Of a DNA stretch of 64,000 nt, positions 34,084 to 48,700 are shown piece after piece. Location of the stretch: the NCBI GenBank assembly GCA_950295325.1, contig OX485808.1, positions 11,470,501 to 11,534,500 of the forward strand. Reading direction: 5' to 3'. A program made the translations under genes and the position numbers. Below the pieces are notes generated by a model. The model did no database searches, was not told the DNA's origin, and was given only the letters and a program-made list of their open reading frames with translations. This DNA comes from Polytrichum commune. Taxonomy: Eukaryota > Streptophyta > Polytrichopsida > Polytrichales > Polytrichaceae. Every line of letters begins with the position of its first letter. The stretch's first letter is position 1.

Positions 34084-36701
34084 AGTGTTAGAAGGGGCAT
34101 TATTTGAGGCATTAGCGTACATAATATACATAAGGGGGATGCATTTTTTTTTAGTGTGTACATATAAAAAGGCTATCAAGAACTTTAAATTAAAGGTAGA
34201 TGTATAAAAGGGGGCCTAAAGGCTTAGAAAAAAAAATGGGCAATAGATGCTCTTGTCATTGTTTGTTTGATGTAATTGTTGAGTTATATGCTATGGATGA
34301 AAAAATATTCAATGACTTACTCATTGGAGAGTAAAATTGGGTCTTGTATGTTAATAAAGGCTATTCAATCTTGGACTTATATTTAATATATGTAGTGGAG
34401 GCATATATCACATTAATTTGAAAAGCTTAGCATAAATACATGAGTTCATTTTCTAGCATGCTGTTAGTACACATACATTTGTTTTTCTCTATGAAATTCT
34501 CGTACACAGGGATTTAATTTCCATATGGACCCATGCACATCATTTAGGTATCCAATGAAGAGTCCACCCTCTAGGCTTCGGTGCTTTCTTTGGTGCACCC
34601 ATGGCTCTCATGTCCACCCCTTTGCGAAATACTCTATCAATTGCATCCTTGAGCTCCCTACAAACCACCTTCTAACTAGGATAATACTCATCCAATATTG
34701 GTTGTTGTATGTTGGGGTCCTCTATATTTACACCCTATACTCTTCACATGGGGCACAAATGGAAAGTCATACACATTTGGATTGTTGATCTTGGCGAGCT
34801 CCAATACGTAACTTGCTCTCAAATCACCCAAAGATCACTCGTGTCCCATATGGGCCACGTAGCCATTTTGTGAGGCTCGTAATAAGGCTTGGTGTCCCCT
34901 CTCCTTAGAAACGGGCCATATAACCATTTTGTCAAGCTTCACAATCCCAACCCTCCTTCACAATGGTTTCGAAGTTGCCTCATTCCGGACCATGCCCTTT
35001 GCAATTCCCAAGCCAACCTCAATGCCCTCCCAAACTACATGCAATCAATATTGCTGAGTGAATTTTACCCATTGTGTCGAAACCCAAACACGTACTGTTC
35101 TTTAGCACGAACAAAAGTCAATGGTTCCAAGCAAAAGTATGGAACCACCATGTTGTCGATCTTGGTAAATCACCCTTGAAGACCATCTGCGTTAGCTGAT
35201 GTAGTTGTTTTCCAGTGGTGGTACACTCTTCCACCAACAATTTTCACCACTTATTGCATTAGCTAGAAATGAGGAAATACCCCTATCTGATAGTTGGAGG
35301 TGTAGCCAATTAGGCCCTCATCATGTTGTAGTCCACCCACCGAACAAGCAAGTAATCCGTGTAGTGTATAGCGTTGGCAATATCACACATATATATCTTC
35401 ACATTCAAACTTTGGGGGCCTCTGAAATACACATGGCAATCTTTTTTTGCTAGGTGGTTAGAAAAAATTGATTTCATTTTGCTAAATTGAATGTCTATCA
35501 CTTACATTTTTTTGTCAAATTGTATGTGAAAATATGACTTAAGCCCATACAAAAAGAGGGTAAATACTTTCAAATTTCCATGTTACAAGTTATATCTACT
35601 TCCCTTGGATTTGGACCAATTTAGTTCAACTCTTTAAACAAAATGAAAAACCTTGTTCAAGGTTATGAAACAAAATGTATACATTTTACAGTTTCAAGTG
35701 TTGGTCCGGATAATAAAGAAAGGATACTTAGGTGATTGTTGGTGCATATTAACATTTATTCAGTAATTTCCTAGGTACATTTTGCAATTGCCTCCAATCA
35801 CATCCTGACAAAGGAAAAAGTGAGATAACATGCATATGTGAAAATGACCCTGTATGTTGAGGATTGGCATGACAATTGGCGTGACAATTTGTATTGGACT
35901 CAATTGACATTTTTTAATGAACATACTCTTGGCCTTTTTTGAAGTTGTTCCCAAAATCAAACAAAAAACAAAAGAGCCATCATTCATGATATGGGGAAAG
36001 TAGACATACAATTTGCTTTTCCGTTTCCCTTCCAAGGAGAAATCCCTGATCAATGTGATCATACTCAAGACACATAATACATAATTGAAAGTCGGGTGGT
36101 CGTCACCTCTTGTCAGGTTTATTGACAGCGTGTGACACCTTCTTCCTAGCTATCTTGTGAAGAATCATTCCCCTATGGCTACATACAACAACACGGTCAT
36201 TGAACTTTGGATACTATCACTAAATCTCAACTGATCACATGGGCATCCTACTCTGCAAAAATGTGACCCTGCCTATCCAGCAAAAAAAAGGTGCTGGCTT
36301 TCTTGTTGCCAAGACTTGTGTGAGGTGAAGGTTGTAAGCTAACCTTAGTCCATAAATAAGGCGCAAGGCTGATGGCAGGGCTCAATGGTGGGGTATAAGG
36401 GTGTGTCCTACCAAATACCCTCAAAATTTATCAAACCTGTATGCGGGTCTATACAGAGCAGATAAAAATATCCTGTACATATAACTGTCACGGACAGGTT
36501 CTGTGAAGGTCTTCTTACCTTTAAATGAAGTCACGGACTGTTCTCACCAGTTGGTTGACAAATAATGCCAGACTTCTGAAAGAAGAAAAATTGTGTCCTA
36601 TATCTACATGTCCTGGATATCTTTTCCATGACTCAATTCGCATTAGAAGATTTAACCCTTGATGTCCTCCTCCATGAGACATCCGTCTTGCTCTCAATTT
36701 G
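34084..36701. other. Intergenic, 3' flank of the helicase gene
   Basis: Frames of 60-102 codons at 34525-36068 show no family resemblance and are not called. The last 500 bases or so before 36702 probably contain the helicase 3' UTR. No clear poly(A) signal was identified close to the stop. Confidence 0.45.
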
Positions 36702-39700
36702 TCAAAGATGGCCAGGTGGATAAGTTTTGGGAGGTTTGTCTGGGACTAGACTTCCCTTGACTTGCGAGCACGTCAAGCTACCCAAGCCTGACAGAATGTC
36801 GTCGAGGGCAGACACCGGTTTACTACTTTGCCCTGCTGAGTTCTCCTGTACCTGAGTAAGAAGTACACAAGACATGCTTTAGAAGGTTATTATTCTTCAA
36901 GACAACTAAGTATGAACGCAAACATCAATGATCAACTGCTTAGGCAAGAACAACTGATATCACCATCCATTCTTTCTAAAGATCCACCCTAAACCCCTGA
37001 ACCCCCAACCCTTGCTATCTTCCGGTCACTCAAAACCTCTACAGGAGGATTGCATCCAGAATCACCAATGCTTCCTAGAAAATCACATGCAACAAACTTC
37101 CATGGATCTCACTAACTGGGTCAAAATTACCATACACATGAAGAAACTCTTGTTGAGATATTCCCAGTCCCAACAAGTTAACCGTTAAAGATCTGAGAGG
37201 CCCATTCTGGGCTTAGAGATGTCATAGGGAGGATTTAAAATTGATAATTGATATATTAAGCTAAAATGTCAAACGTGACTGTATCTAAAACCAGCCCATT
37301 TATCATATGCATTATTCCTATTGGAGCATACATACATGTAGAATATATAACGAGGTTTAAGCTTGTATAAATGACCTAGACTCAAGTACATACTACATAT
37401 ATCTGTTCACTGTTGTCACATATGTCTTCATTTTACTTATTTTAATAGGTAGTGCTAAATATGGATTCAATATTATAGACCAAAAAAATTATTATTTCAA
37501 TACTCGTTGAAGCTCATACAAATCGTGACATATCTTGTATAAACACACTCTGTCCTTTTAAGGGTTAAGACAAACTATTACAAAGAGAAGCTAATGGTAA
37601 CACTGAAAAGATTAGACACAACACCTTCTGTCTCTTGGTTGGAGGAGGACGTATTATACTCCTCGGGTTGCTCTGAGGTTGAGATCGAGGTTGAGGTTGA
37701 GGTTGAGGAGGCTTTGCAGCCTGCTTCTTCTGCTCTTTAAGTACCCTCTGAAATTTCTCATATTCATCTTCAGTGTTGTCACGAGGACTATTTCTTGGTC
37801 TTTTCTCTCCCACATCTACACGACTTACAGCAGCACTTGCACTGGCAGGCACATAACTGGGCCGTGAAGTATCATTTCCCCTTTCTCCTGTACGGGGTTT
37901 AACAGCATTTGGCAATAAATTATTATGACTACCACAATTTGCATTTGTGGTCCTAGGATAATCCTGATTTGCTGCAGACTTCTGCACCTGATTACTACCT
38001 GACTGCCCTGCTATCCTTGTAACAACTTCCCTTGACTTGGGATTATTTTCTGGCCTCCGAAACCCACGAGAACTCATAGCTGGGTTGCCTCGATCTGCCA
38101 CAGGCACTCCCATATCGATCTCCATGGGCCTCGATTTTGGCAATAATTCTCCAGAATTTTGTTTCCTGACATGGTCACCAGATCCATTTTGAAGTCTGCG
38201 TCTTTCTGTCTCAATACCAGTACCACCACCTAATCTCTGGTCTTGTTGCTTAAACCCACTCCGAGTAGCGCCTTTCTTTTGTTGCTTTCTCTCTTCATAA
38301 TTGCTGCGGTCTACAACCTCGTCCAAAGATTTACTTCGATCTGTATGTCCCGAGGGTTTAGTCCTGTCAGAAGCCTGTGACCTTTTGTCAGTGTCTAACA
38401 AATGACTACAGAGGCAAAGTGTACCAAAACTAACACCTGACCTACACCAATACCTAGGAATCTTTTACAATGGGTACACATTGATTATGAAGATGTACAC
38501 CACCCCAGCATGTGATATAGGTGTTGGTTTTCAGTCACCTAAATAAAACTTCAAATCCTCTTAACTTTTGCAGATGGTGTCCTAATGATGCTTTCTTTAA
38601 GTGTGTTGGAATCCTCTTGATCTTGCAGAAAATGAAGATATATAGATTTGACTATTCTTATAATTGACGCTGAGCACTATTCTGTCGGTTTTAGGTCTAC
38701 TTACCTTTATTTTGAGCTTCAAAGAATCACTCCTCTGAATCTTATCTGCAGGTGCTTCTCGTTCCACAGGTTTGCTATTTCTTTTCTGATTGTCATGGTC
38801 TTTTTGACGCTCCTTGTGGGTATTGGCAGCAATTAAAATACTGGGCTGCTCCACGACCGGTGATGCATTTATAGCATCATCTCCTTGCCTTCTTGTATTA
38901 CCAGGCGTTCTGGAGCCTTGTATTTGTAACCCACTGTAGTTTTTCTTGTCTTTGTCCTGTCCATCGTTCTCAATACGTTGCAAATCTCCATTTGCAATGG
39001 AGGCTCCCGATTTGTCACCACCATCATTGCATTGGGGAGTGGTCCCTTGCATCCCTTGTGTTATTTCTTCCAACATTGCATATTGTGGAGGGGTGATGGA
39101 ATGATTTGTCTCCACCCCAAACCCTAAACCGCCATGCCTCTCATGTTTGCCCACCCTTTCAACATCATTTCTTTGATTCGATTCACCCAAAGATGATGAT
39201 GACAGCACCCTTTGCGCGCTATCCAGTTCTTTACTTGAATCCTGGTCGATATTCATCATTCTTGATGACGATGGATTACCCGAGATTTTATCCAATCCAT
39301 GGCCAACCCTAGGGTGGTCTCCTTGGAAGACGTAAGGGCGTTTTATAGGAAACACAACGTCCCGATCCCTTGCATTTTCAAGCAATGCTCCCCAGTGAGA
39401 GTTCTGTTGAAGAGTGGATGCGTTGCCAACAATCCACAGCGAGAATTTTGCACGTGTAAGTGCAACATTCATCCGACGCACGTCAGCCACAAACCCAATT
39501 TGGCCAGAATAAATATTAGGTCTCTTTCCTTTATTATTACTATCCTGTCCGGATGCACGGACAGTGGACAGAATGAGAATATCGACTTCTCGTCCCTGAA
39601 ACCCATCCACTGTGTTGAACTCAATGTCCATGGCTTTCGTGGAGCCAAGGTTGTGAACAAATCGGTCCCGGAGGACCTTCAATTGTTGCTTGTATGGTGT

Positions 39701-39740
39701 AATTACTCCAAACCCCATTGCTTGTGCCTCCTCTGGATAT
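36702..39740 (-). CDS. SEN1: Helicase exons 28-30: motifs V-VI and C-terminal tail
   Basis: Exons 39740-38705, 38374-37625 and 36851-36702. Exon 28 starts inside an Arg codon (AG|A) and carries VITPYKQQL, VDGFQGRE and RRMNVALTRAK, finishing the RecA2 fold at about residue 2160. From there to 2681 the protein is low-complexity and polar, with a Pro/Gln tract and PPPTKRQK (2625-2632), a basic patch that could be a nuclear signal. Exon 30 encodes SALDDILSGLG and ends PPGHL. Exon 29 has two possible acceptors. CAG|GCTTCT keeps the frame and was chosen; the TTAG upstream of it does not. Confidence 0.9.
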
Positions 39741-42700
39741 CTTTGCAGTGAAATAGTTGTTGTGTCAAAGACAAGCATTGAATGACAAAAGCCTTGTTCA
39801 AGGAGAAATCTCATGACAGAAAACTTGTATAAGGTAAATGGGCCTAAAACAGACACTTTCAGCTCTGCATCCACTTCTCCTAGTACAATAAACATGCAAT
39901 AACTACACTTATATTTCAGAGCTCATACGAATGTTTTATTTATAATCAAAGTGAAGATTCCCTTTTTTTCTTAAATGATCATATATACAGATCACTATTC
40001 CATGAAACTATGATTCATATATCTGTAGCGCACCAAGTCACAACAGAAACCTATGAGATCAGATTCAAATGAACATTGCAAAATGATGCCAAGTTTTTTA
40101 GAAAGTGGTGTACTACCTTTTGTGTATAGTAAGGTATATTTGAAGAGCAGCGTCTGCCTCTGCCTCATTGAACAATGATTGGGAACCTGTTGTACGATGA
40201 CAACCTTCCACGACATCGAAGAAGACATACGGTCCAAAACACCACTCTTTATGAAACGGGGCTCTTCTAGAACCCTCGATAAGACCTCCCCCGTCTGTCA
40301 GCCGATTGTCATAAAAATATGCTGATGGGAATTGCCGAATCTCAGGATGCATTCGATACTGGAGGTTACACATTACATCACAGGGATTAGAGGGAAAAGG
40401 AACAAGTATGAATTTATTATGTTTCCTGCTATTGATCCGGTTTTGTTAAGAGGTAAAATCAAAAGAAATAATGAAATTTTTGCATGACTTGGCACCTAAA
40501 CCCTAAACCCCCAACTTAATACCATGCCACCATATGATGGCAACTCAACGTTCACATGGTGGGTAATAATTCTTTTAAGTTGATTCCTTCCACTCAAGAG
40601 CACCCAAAGTTGTGAAAAAGATAGATTTGAGAAAAATTAGGATACAAGGTATGTGGGCCTTTGTGTGGTCACTCTTCTCAAATGAACACCTACATTTGAG
40701 GAGTGGTACATGGCAAGGCTTGTTGATAACTTTGGACACCAAAGCCACTATGTGGTACAATGTGAATAGGCACCATTCTAGGCTCAATAGTTAACATCAC
40801 AGGTTGGCAGGTTCTATGTGATCATTGCTTAAAGAGAAAGATCATCGCTTAAAGAATTTTCACTTTGACCTCAACTTTATAATTTTTGTGTCTCGTGAAA
40901 CTGTGATTCCAATGAACTTGAAATGATGACAATCTTTGTGATTCACAATTGCTAACCTGAGTGTTTAACATTGTCACGGGGTATCCGGCACGCTGTAAAC
41001 GCTCAAATAAACTGCACTCGTATGACATTTTGGAAGCCAGCTGAGATAGCACAGTTGCTGGCAGCTGCTTTGGATCTCCAACCTGTGAATTTCCACATGA
41101 TTTAGATGAAACATGTCTATTTCTACTTCCAACTTGTGTAAAACCTAAATTCTCTAGGAATCAACACATATGTCACAAGAGAAAGAATTAAATCAAAATG
41201 GGATGAGTGCCATACCATCACACATCTGGCGTGTGTCTGTGCAAGAAGCTGGAGTGGGATCAAAGTTGCTGGCTCCAGAGCCTGCAGACAGAAAAACCCA
41301 GTTTGATACAAGGTGTAGCTTAAACCTTCGGAGGTCAAAAGGTATTTTTAGAAAATTGAGATGACTTAAGGTGAAAAACTTCAACTACTCAAATTTTTAT
41401 TGACGATTGTAAGAAACGTTTCTACGAATCATTTAGGGCTTACATTCATATGGATGCAAGGTAAATTTAGCATCTTAACATTCCAAAAAACCATGTGTAA
41501 GCAAATATTTATAAGCAATTAAAAGCAAGGTATTCTTAGATGAGAATTGTGTCTCAAAGCTTGAAATTAACATGCTTTGAAAGATAGGAAACATGCAATC
41601 ATAATTAGGAATGGTGGCTAGAAATGATAGATGTTGCATAGCAATGTATGTTGGATTCCTTCACGCACATATTTGCACTCTAATTTCAACATATTTCTTC
41701 AATCAAATAATCTCATCAGAGAAGTACAAGTTATTTCAATAAGAGTTTATTTTCTAAGAAATGACTACGGTGAAGTTATCAACAACAGTATTACATTTTT
41801 CTTGGCTCCAATACTCAGGCCTTTTACAAAGAGGGACGGATGTGTTCTTTTTCATGGGACCCTGATTTTAGCTCAGTTATGTTAGTTCTCCTGCATAACT
41901 ATCATATACCACACATATCCAATCCATCACTAAAAATGACAAACTGGGTAACAACCAGTGCATTTCTGATCCCAGTTTCGTAGGAATAAACGATTTACCT
42001 GCCCAGCTTCATCAATAACCACTGCACTGAAAAAATCTTCTTCAGCACGTCCCCGAGACTTTTTCTTGGCCATAAATGATTCCATACAGACTGCATAAAC
42101 ATCGCCACCGCAGCCACTGAGTGTGGTGACAACCACGTCAGCCTCCCGGATAACGGCCTTGCGCATTGCCTGTCATTTGCAATGATTCACTTGGATAAAA
42201 TTGACATCAATGAGATCTAAGCCATTGAAATCATAGAAATCTAAAATCTCCCATTGGTGGAAAACACTGAGACCATCACACTTCACTTTACACTAGAGCT
42301 TGAGGGCCTAGAAGACAGGAAAAATAGATGAACAGACCTACATGGACTCCTACATGGCATGCACTGGATGATGTTTCATGGTCTACTGGATTCTGTGTCA
42401 AGGTCTAACAGAAAACTGGGAGACCATGACACTCCACAATCTCACAACCCTAGATCTTTAATAACTTATTGTTTAGAAGGGACCACATCAATAATAGGAT
42501 GGTAATGTTGAGAGCCCAGTCACACATGTCCACACACTACACTTGAAGGCCAGTTCCTATACCAAATTCAATTTTAATTGTTAACGGTATGGCCTTCAGA
42601 TGACTTTCAAGGCCCCTTGCAATTCCATGGTCACGGCCCTTGGCCATAGTGTAAAGTGGCCCACAGAATCAAACAGGCTCACTGTATGCTCACTCTAAGA

Positions 42701-45700
42701 GTAACTTCTATGGTCACTGTAAAATGATTCTCTCAATAATCGGCTTCTAGGTTTAACTTCTAACAACCTCTAACAGGCCAACTTCTACTATTATTCCATT
42801 TCTAATGAAGACATTTTTCTAGCACCAGACCTGAATCGTCTAGGGTTTCAACTAAATTATCACCTGTCGCTTTGCCCACTCCTCTCCACGAATTTTTTTT
42901 TCCTCTTTTTCTGCATTTGCCAGCTCACTCGAAAACTGTCGCCTCCGACTGCAAAATAGTACGCCAAGAAGTTCCGTGATGCCCAGAAATATTTTGGACT
43001 TAATTTGCAAGCAACTCACATGTGTCACCGATCACTTGTCCGATCTCATAAAAAGGATGCAGAACATTAAGTCTTCCGGAAAGTAAAATTAATCATATTT
43101 GAGAAACATTAGAGTTATCCTATAAGTCAACATGACTTGTGGTCGGGAGTTGGTTGTTTTGCACAGAAGACCTTCCATGTTCAGTAAATTTTTGGTGCAT
43201 GCTTGGAGGTATTGTCAAGGTTGGAACCAAGAACTTAATCTATATCAGTTCACGGAGGGTCAAACTGATTTTGGCATGAGTTGCCAAGCGATGCAGAAAA
43301 GGGTTTGGCCCACAATGACTGAAATAGGTTCCTCTTCATTCAACTTCACACACTACCCGAGCATGCACCACAAGTGGAAAGAGCTTATTGAAATTTGTGT
43401 GCCAAACAACCATTGGAAAGTCCTAGGGGACCAACTCTCAGCAAAATGTCCCATTGAGTTGAAGTATAACTTTACTGACCAACACTTTCATGCATTAGAA
43501 TAATTTCATTAAAAACTTCACACACCTGTACAAAATGTTGAGTTTGGCCTGCACCGCCGCCTCGCCTTCTTCCACCACTTTGGCTGCCAATTTTGCTGCT
43601 TCAGACTTTGCAGGATCTTTTTCTGCAGTCACACCTTCCTGAGCGTCTTTATCAACATGGCTATCTGGCTGACCATTTGAAGTAGTTTTGACCAATGCCT
43701 CACCTCGGTTTCGCTCTGAGTGAAGTGCCTCGAGAGTCTGAACAAATAATATAAATTTCAAAGTGTATTAGCATGTGAGGGCAAAGGATGATATGTGGCT
43801 CCTGCTCTCATGTGCAAATTTGAGATACAATAAAATGTCAATAGAGTTATCATTAAACTCAATGGGGCTTCTCATTGGGAGTTGCTCCCCTATGATGTTT
43901 CATTGGTTGTTTTGCATATAAAATTAAAAATTTCTTTCCACTTGTGGTGCATGCTCAGAGGTATTGTTTGGATTTGAAAATAAAGAGCAACCTATTTCGG
44001 CTTGGCTAATTGAGGGCCAAACTCATTTTAGCACCTTTTGACATTGCCAAAATTATTTTGACCTTCAATGAACCAATATAGAATGTTTGACTTTGTTCAA
44101 AATTCCACACTACTCCAATCATGCACCAAAAAATTACTGAACATGGAAGGTCTTCTGTGCAAAACAACCAACTCCCGACCACAAGTCATGTTGACTTATA
44201 GGATAACTCTAATAAGCTTACCAATGGTCAAGCTCAAAGGCAAGCGCAGTGCTCGTCCTTGCCTTGAAGTCCCAAGAAAGTTGTCATTCTCAACTTTTTA
44301 AAAATGAAACCGACCGTCACCCCTTCTCTTGTGATAGAAAACCCATCCCTTCAACTCATTGCCAGTTTTAAGCAAAGGCTTTGTTGTAGCTAGGAAGAAG
44401 AAAATGAAACATCACCTATGTTACCCTGAACCATTTTCGTTATGTGCCATCTATTTCTATATTAACTGATTCCTCTTACTTCTCCATTCCTAATTGACGA
44501 AACATAATATGCAGTGGAGTAATTTGGCATGACTTAGAGATTATTTAATGGCACACTCTCAGCAAGATAAGGCAGACTAACTCAACAAATCCAGAGAAAA
44601 AGTATAAAAAAAATAAAAAATCACAGCACCTGTAAGGCTTCAATAACTTCCTCCAGCTTACTGCGCAGATTGTTTGTTTTCTGTTGGATTTGCTCTTCCT
44701 GAAAATTTGCTGCATTCTGCCTTTCAGCTCCGAGTCGCTCGTCGACCAAAGTGTCAATAAATACCTTCATGGAATCCGGGTGCACAGTTTTCACATTTCC
44801 AACCCTAACAAGAAAAGGTTTGTAGAAGTTTCCATCTGACCCATACAGACCATCCTTACACATTCGCGACACCAATTCATCAACTGCTGCATTTGATTGA
44901 GCACAAACAAGAACTCTCTGTTTTTGCGGACCGCCTCGATTAATATTATTTGTGCTCGTGTCACCAGGTCCAAATTGATCATTAGTTGTCCCACCAATTT
45001 GCATGGCTAATGCTGCATGTTGCCATGCTTGTGCAAGAGCAGCAGATCCCTGCAGGGAAGAAGAACGCCTCGGTAAATTTGTGGGAGCCCGTAAATTTTC
45101 TTTCCCGGATGATGAAGGGGAAATTTGTGGCGCTCTTGCCAAAAGTGCACTGACAATCCCGACAATCGTTCGGGTTTTACCCGTACCTGGTGTTCCAAAG
45201 AGGGTAAGTATATGATAGTGAATTGAAGAATTTTTGATGACCAAGAGGAAATTCCATAGCATTCTTATTCCACCATGTATGTGAGATAGGAATGATATGG
45301 AATTCTAACACCTAAACCCTAAATTCTAGACATCACTTATACAATCATTATGCTAAAGCTATAACTAGTGGTGCATGATGTGACTACTGTATAAAAACAT
45401 CCATTATTCTTATGTCACTATTTGCATAGTAGGATATGTAGCACGTATTTGAAGCAAATAAGAGTATCAAGTAATTATTATGACATTCGTGATAAATTTA
45501 AGTCGTTTTTTAAACATTTCATTGAATCCACATATTAAAGTCCAGAAATTCCTGATGCACCATCCAGAGCTTGGACACTTGCTTCCAGCCAAGTTTAACT
45601 AGAGGTACCCAAAAAAATGTCCCTTTCATTTTTGCTCACCAGGAGGTCCTTGCACAAGTGCCAATTGGTGTTCTGATGCAGCAACTCCTTGTTTTCCTAC

Positions 45701-48700
45701 TGCAGAGGCAATTGCACCAACTTGACTTTCATTGTAATCGGCTCGTAACTGGGACTGAAGAGCTGCAGCCAACCCTTGTAAATTTCGACTGTCGCCGAAG
45801 TTGTCCCTTTCCGGAAAGGTTGAACATAATAATGTCTGCAGTAGGGGGAAATTTGAAACAGCCGAGAGAGCTTGAAACTCTCGTAAATGAGGAGTCAGGG
45901 ACATCACTCGGGTAATGTGCCATTTGCTACGATCTGTCAAAAGCCTCTTTGCATTTAAAAGTCGTGTGCTTCCAGGCGGCATGCAAAATTTGAGAAAAAT
46001 AATAGTGCCAGTGTGCCGATTTTCTCGATCTTTGCGGTCGACCTGTTTCAAAGTTCCACAACAGTTTCATAAAAGGTTCAGCCTTCAATGCACAACTGCA
46101 TACAAAGCTCACCATGAGAAAACTACAGTGTCATAATATTTCAGATACCATATATGAGGATTTGACAATATGAGCTCTTGCATCAATTCCTCATGTGGGG
46201 GTTGCATGTGTTCAAAAATTTCACACTTCAACATTTTGAAACGGGGTTGGGTAGGCACCAACCTTCAAACCAAGCTCTCCAAGGTTAGGCACATGTCAGG
46301 ACCGAAATTCTCTTGCCTTACCCGCCAAAGCCTAGTTCAAAAATAGCATCTTTGAACGTATGTGACCTCCCCTTCACATGCTACATGCTAGAAGTGGTTT
46401 TGCTACAACTATTGATTGCAAAAAGCCTAGGACTATAAATTATCAGATTTTTGTAGACGGCACCGGCAACTCTTGAATAAGGTAGAGCATGCTAAGACCA
46501 CTACCTCGCCCAAAATCAACACCCTACAATCTTGCACTATAAGTACATATTGTCTTATATTGATTTTGAGAATGCCCACCACCTTAAGATCAGGCTTCCA
46601 TGATCGTTTTTGGGTCATCTACCATTAAAACTCTGAACCCCTATAACTTTTTGCATATGGATATCAAATAAGGTATACTTTAGTGCAGTGGAATCCCTTG
46701 TTGATTGCTAAAGAGAATCACTAGAAGCTTTTTAATAAAAATAATAGTATCTATTGTCAGCCCTTAAAGTGACGGTCTTAGCACCAAGCATTTTCCTCAT
46801 CAAAACACAAAGGTAACAAAAATGGACTAAGCACCTTAGCAAGCATATGACAGCTTTGCAATTCACCCATTCGCATTCGATTTCTCGTCAATAACAAAAG
46901 GTCATTCTCCATGCACGCCCGCGCAGCCCCATCTTGCCCTCCTTCTGCAATGAATCGTCCGACCTGAAAGTCGTCCACTCGTTCCAAAGACATAAGTCTC
47001 AAAACTGCACAAGTCATTCCATCCGACAATGAAAGCTCCTTGTATGAGTTTTGTAGCTGTGCCTTAAATTCCTCCAGAAGCAGGGGTTGGAAAACCTGTA
47101 CGTACTGCTCTGCAGAACGAAATTTTGTAGGAACCTCTGTCAAGGCAACATGTGGCTCCTCATCTTGAGGGCAGGAGTTTCCTATTCCAATCACCAAAAA
47201 GTAATCCATGGTAAGAATTCGACGAAACCATTCATCCAGCCTTGGTGGTGGTGCCCTGACAGGTATAGGCCGAATTGCAGTCGCTAATTGTACATGGTCT
47301 CCAGGCATTTGAAGGTGCATGATACGACGTCGAGGCATTGCATTGTCTCGTGAAACTAGTCGAGCATTTTTTGCCCTGTTTAATGCCCTAGCTAGCATGT
47401 CATCATCCTCATCCATTACCAATTCCCGCAACGCCTCGCTTTCCGGTAGCGCAATCAACGATTTTTTAGGTCCGGTTTCTTTAGGTGGCGGAGGTGGTGG
47501 TGGTACCTGAAAGAACCCAACACCAGCCTTATTCTTTAGTCATACTCGAACCTCATTTATGTATCAAGGAGACTTAAATAGCTGATTGAGCAGTTCAAGT
47601 TATCTTTCCATTTCATTCAAACTCTGTATATAGCATACTTTGGAGTGGTTTATAGATTACTAATGAGGTTCAAGAAACTTCCAGAAATTGTTTAATTTTG
47701 AATTCTAAATCATGTCAAACTGATACTCATACAGTGACAAGGGTAAAGGCAATCCTAGAACCTCATGAATGTTACTCTAATATGTAAGTTTATTAGTAGA
47801 TGACTTGCATTTATCCTCATTAACCAGCTTTGTCTTAATAACAGTATTTAACTCATTCTCATGAGTTCAAAGAAATATTGTACTTAAAGGTAAATAGTAC
47901 ACTTTCATTCACATGGGGTCACACACATTCCAAATCCTCGTTTTCAAACATATGTGACCCGCTCTTGAGCACACAGCTCAAAATATGTCATTATTTAGGT
48001 ATTTCAACCCATAAAACAGTAATCTGAGTTAACCAAAAAATAGTCTTCATGAATGTAAAACAATGACATGTCATAACCTGAGGTTTCGTCTTTGTAATCA
48101 AATCAGGTTGCGCTGTGCTTGCAGCAACCACTCTCTCCTGCTCTTTTCGAGACCCAGGCTGCTGTTCCAAGGTAGTCAAACGTTCTGGAGGCTTCAAATT
48201 TGCTGCTGCTGCTGCCAGCCTTTTGACAATAGATTTTGAGGAACTTCGCTTTTGCTTTGTTGGAGGCTTATAGGTGCTTGCCTTTGTTGCAGGCTTAGTG
48301 GTGGTTGCATTTGTCACAGGCTGAGCAGTACTTGGTATAGGACTCTTAAATAAAAATCTATCCAGAGTTGTGATCTGACCTTTACCTGCCAGGTCTCCAA
48401 TCAATTTAAGATGGGCTAAGAAATAACTAATGTACAACACTGTCTGACATCAAGAAAAAATACAATCACATGTAGAAGTGGTGCCTAAAAATAATGAAAA
48501 TTGCATAGAGTTATGCACTGGATTCCTTCATGTACTTGACCATATTTGCACTCTAACTGCAAATTATTTCTTCAATTGAGGATTATCATTACAAGATAAA
48601 AGCTATTTCAATAAGAGTTACTTTTCTCAGAAATGACTAATGATGAAGTTATCAACAACAAATTATGTTATTTTGGTCTCCAAAGCACTGTTGGGGCTTT

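Noticed and set aside
37565-37624. Continuation of helicase exon 29 to an in-frame stop
   Set aside because: A donor (AGAAG|GTGTTG) and a downstream in-phase exon at 36851-36702 with a better-formed C-terminus fit better.
39299-39751. Plus-strand frame of 150 codons
   Set aside because: Antisense to helicase exon 28, which carries motifs V and VI on the minus strand.
43132-43503. 123-codon plus-strand ORF
   Set aside because: Lies entirely in a Stowaway-type MITE in a helicase intron, and related copies lack the frame.
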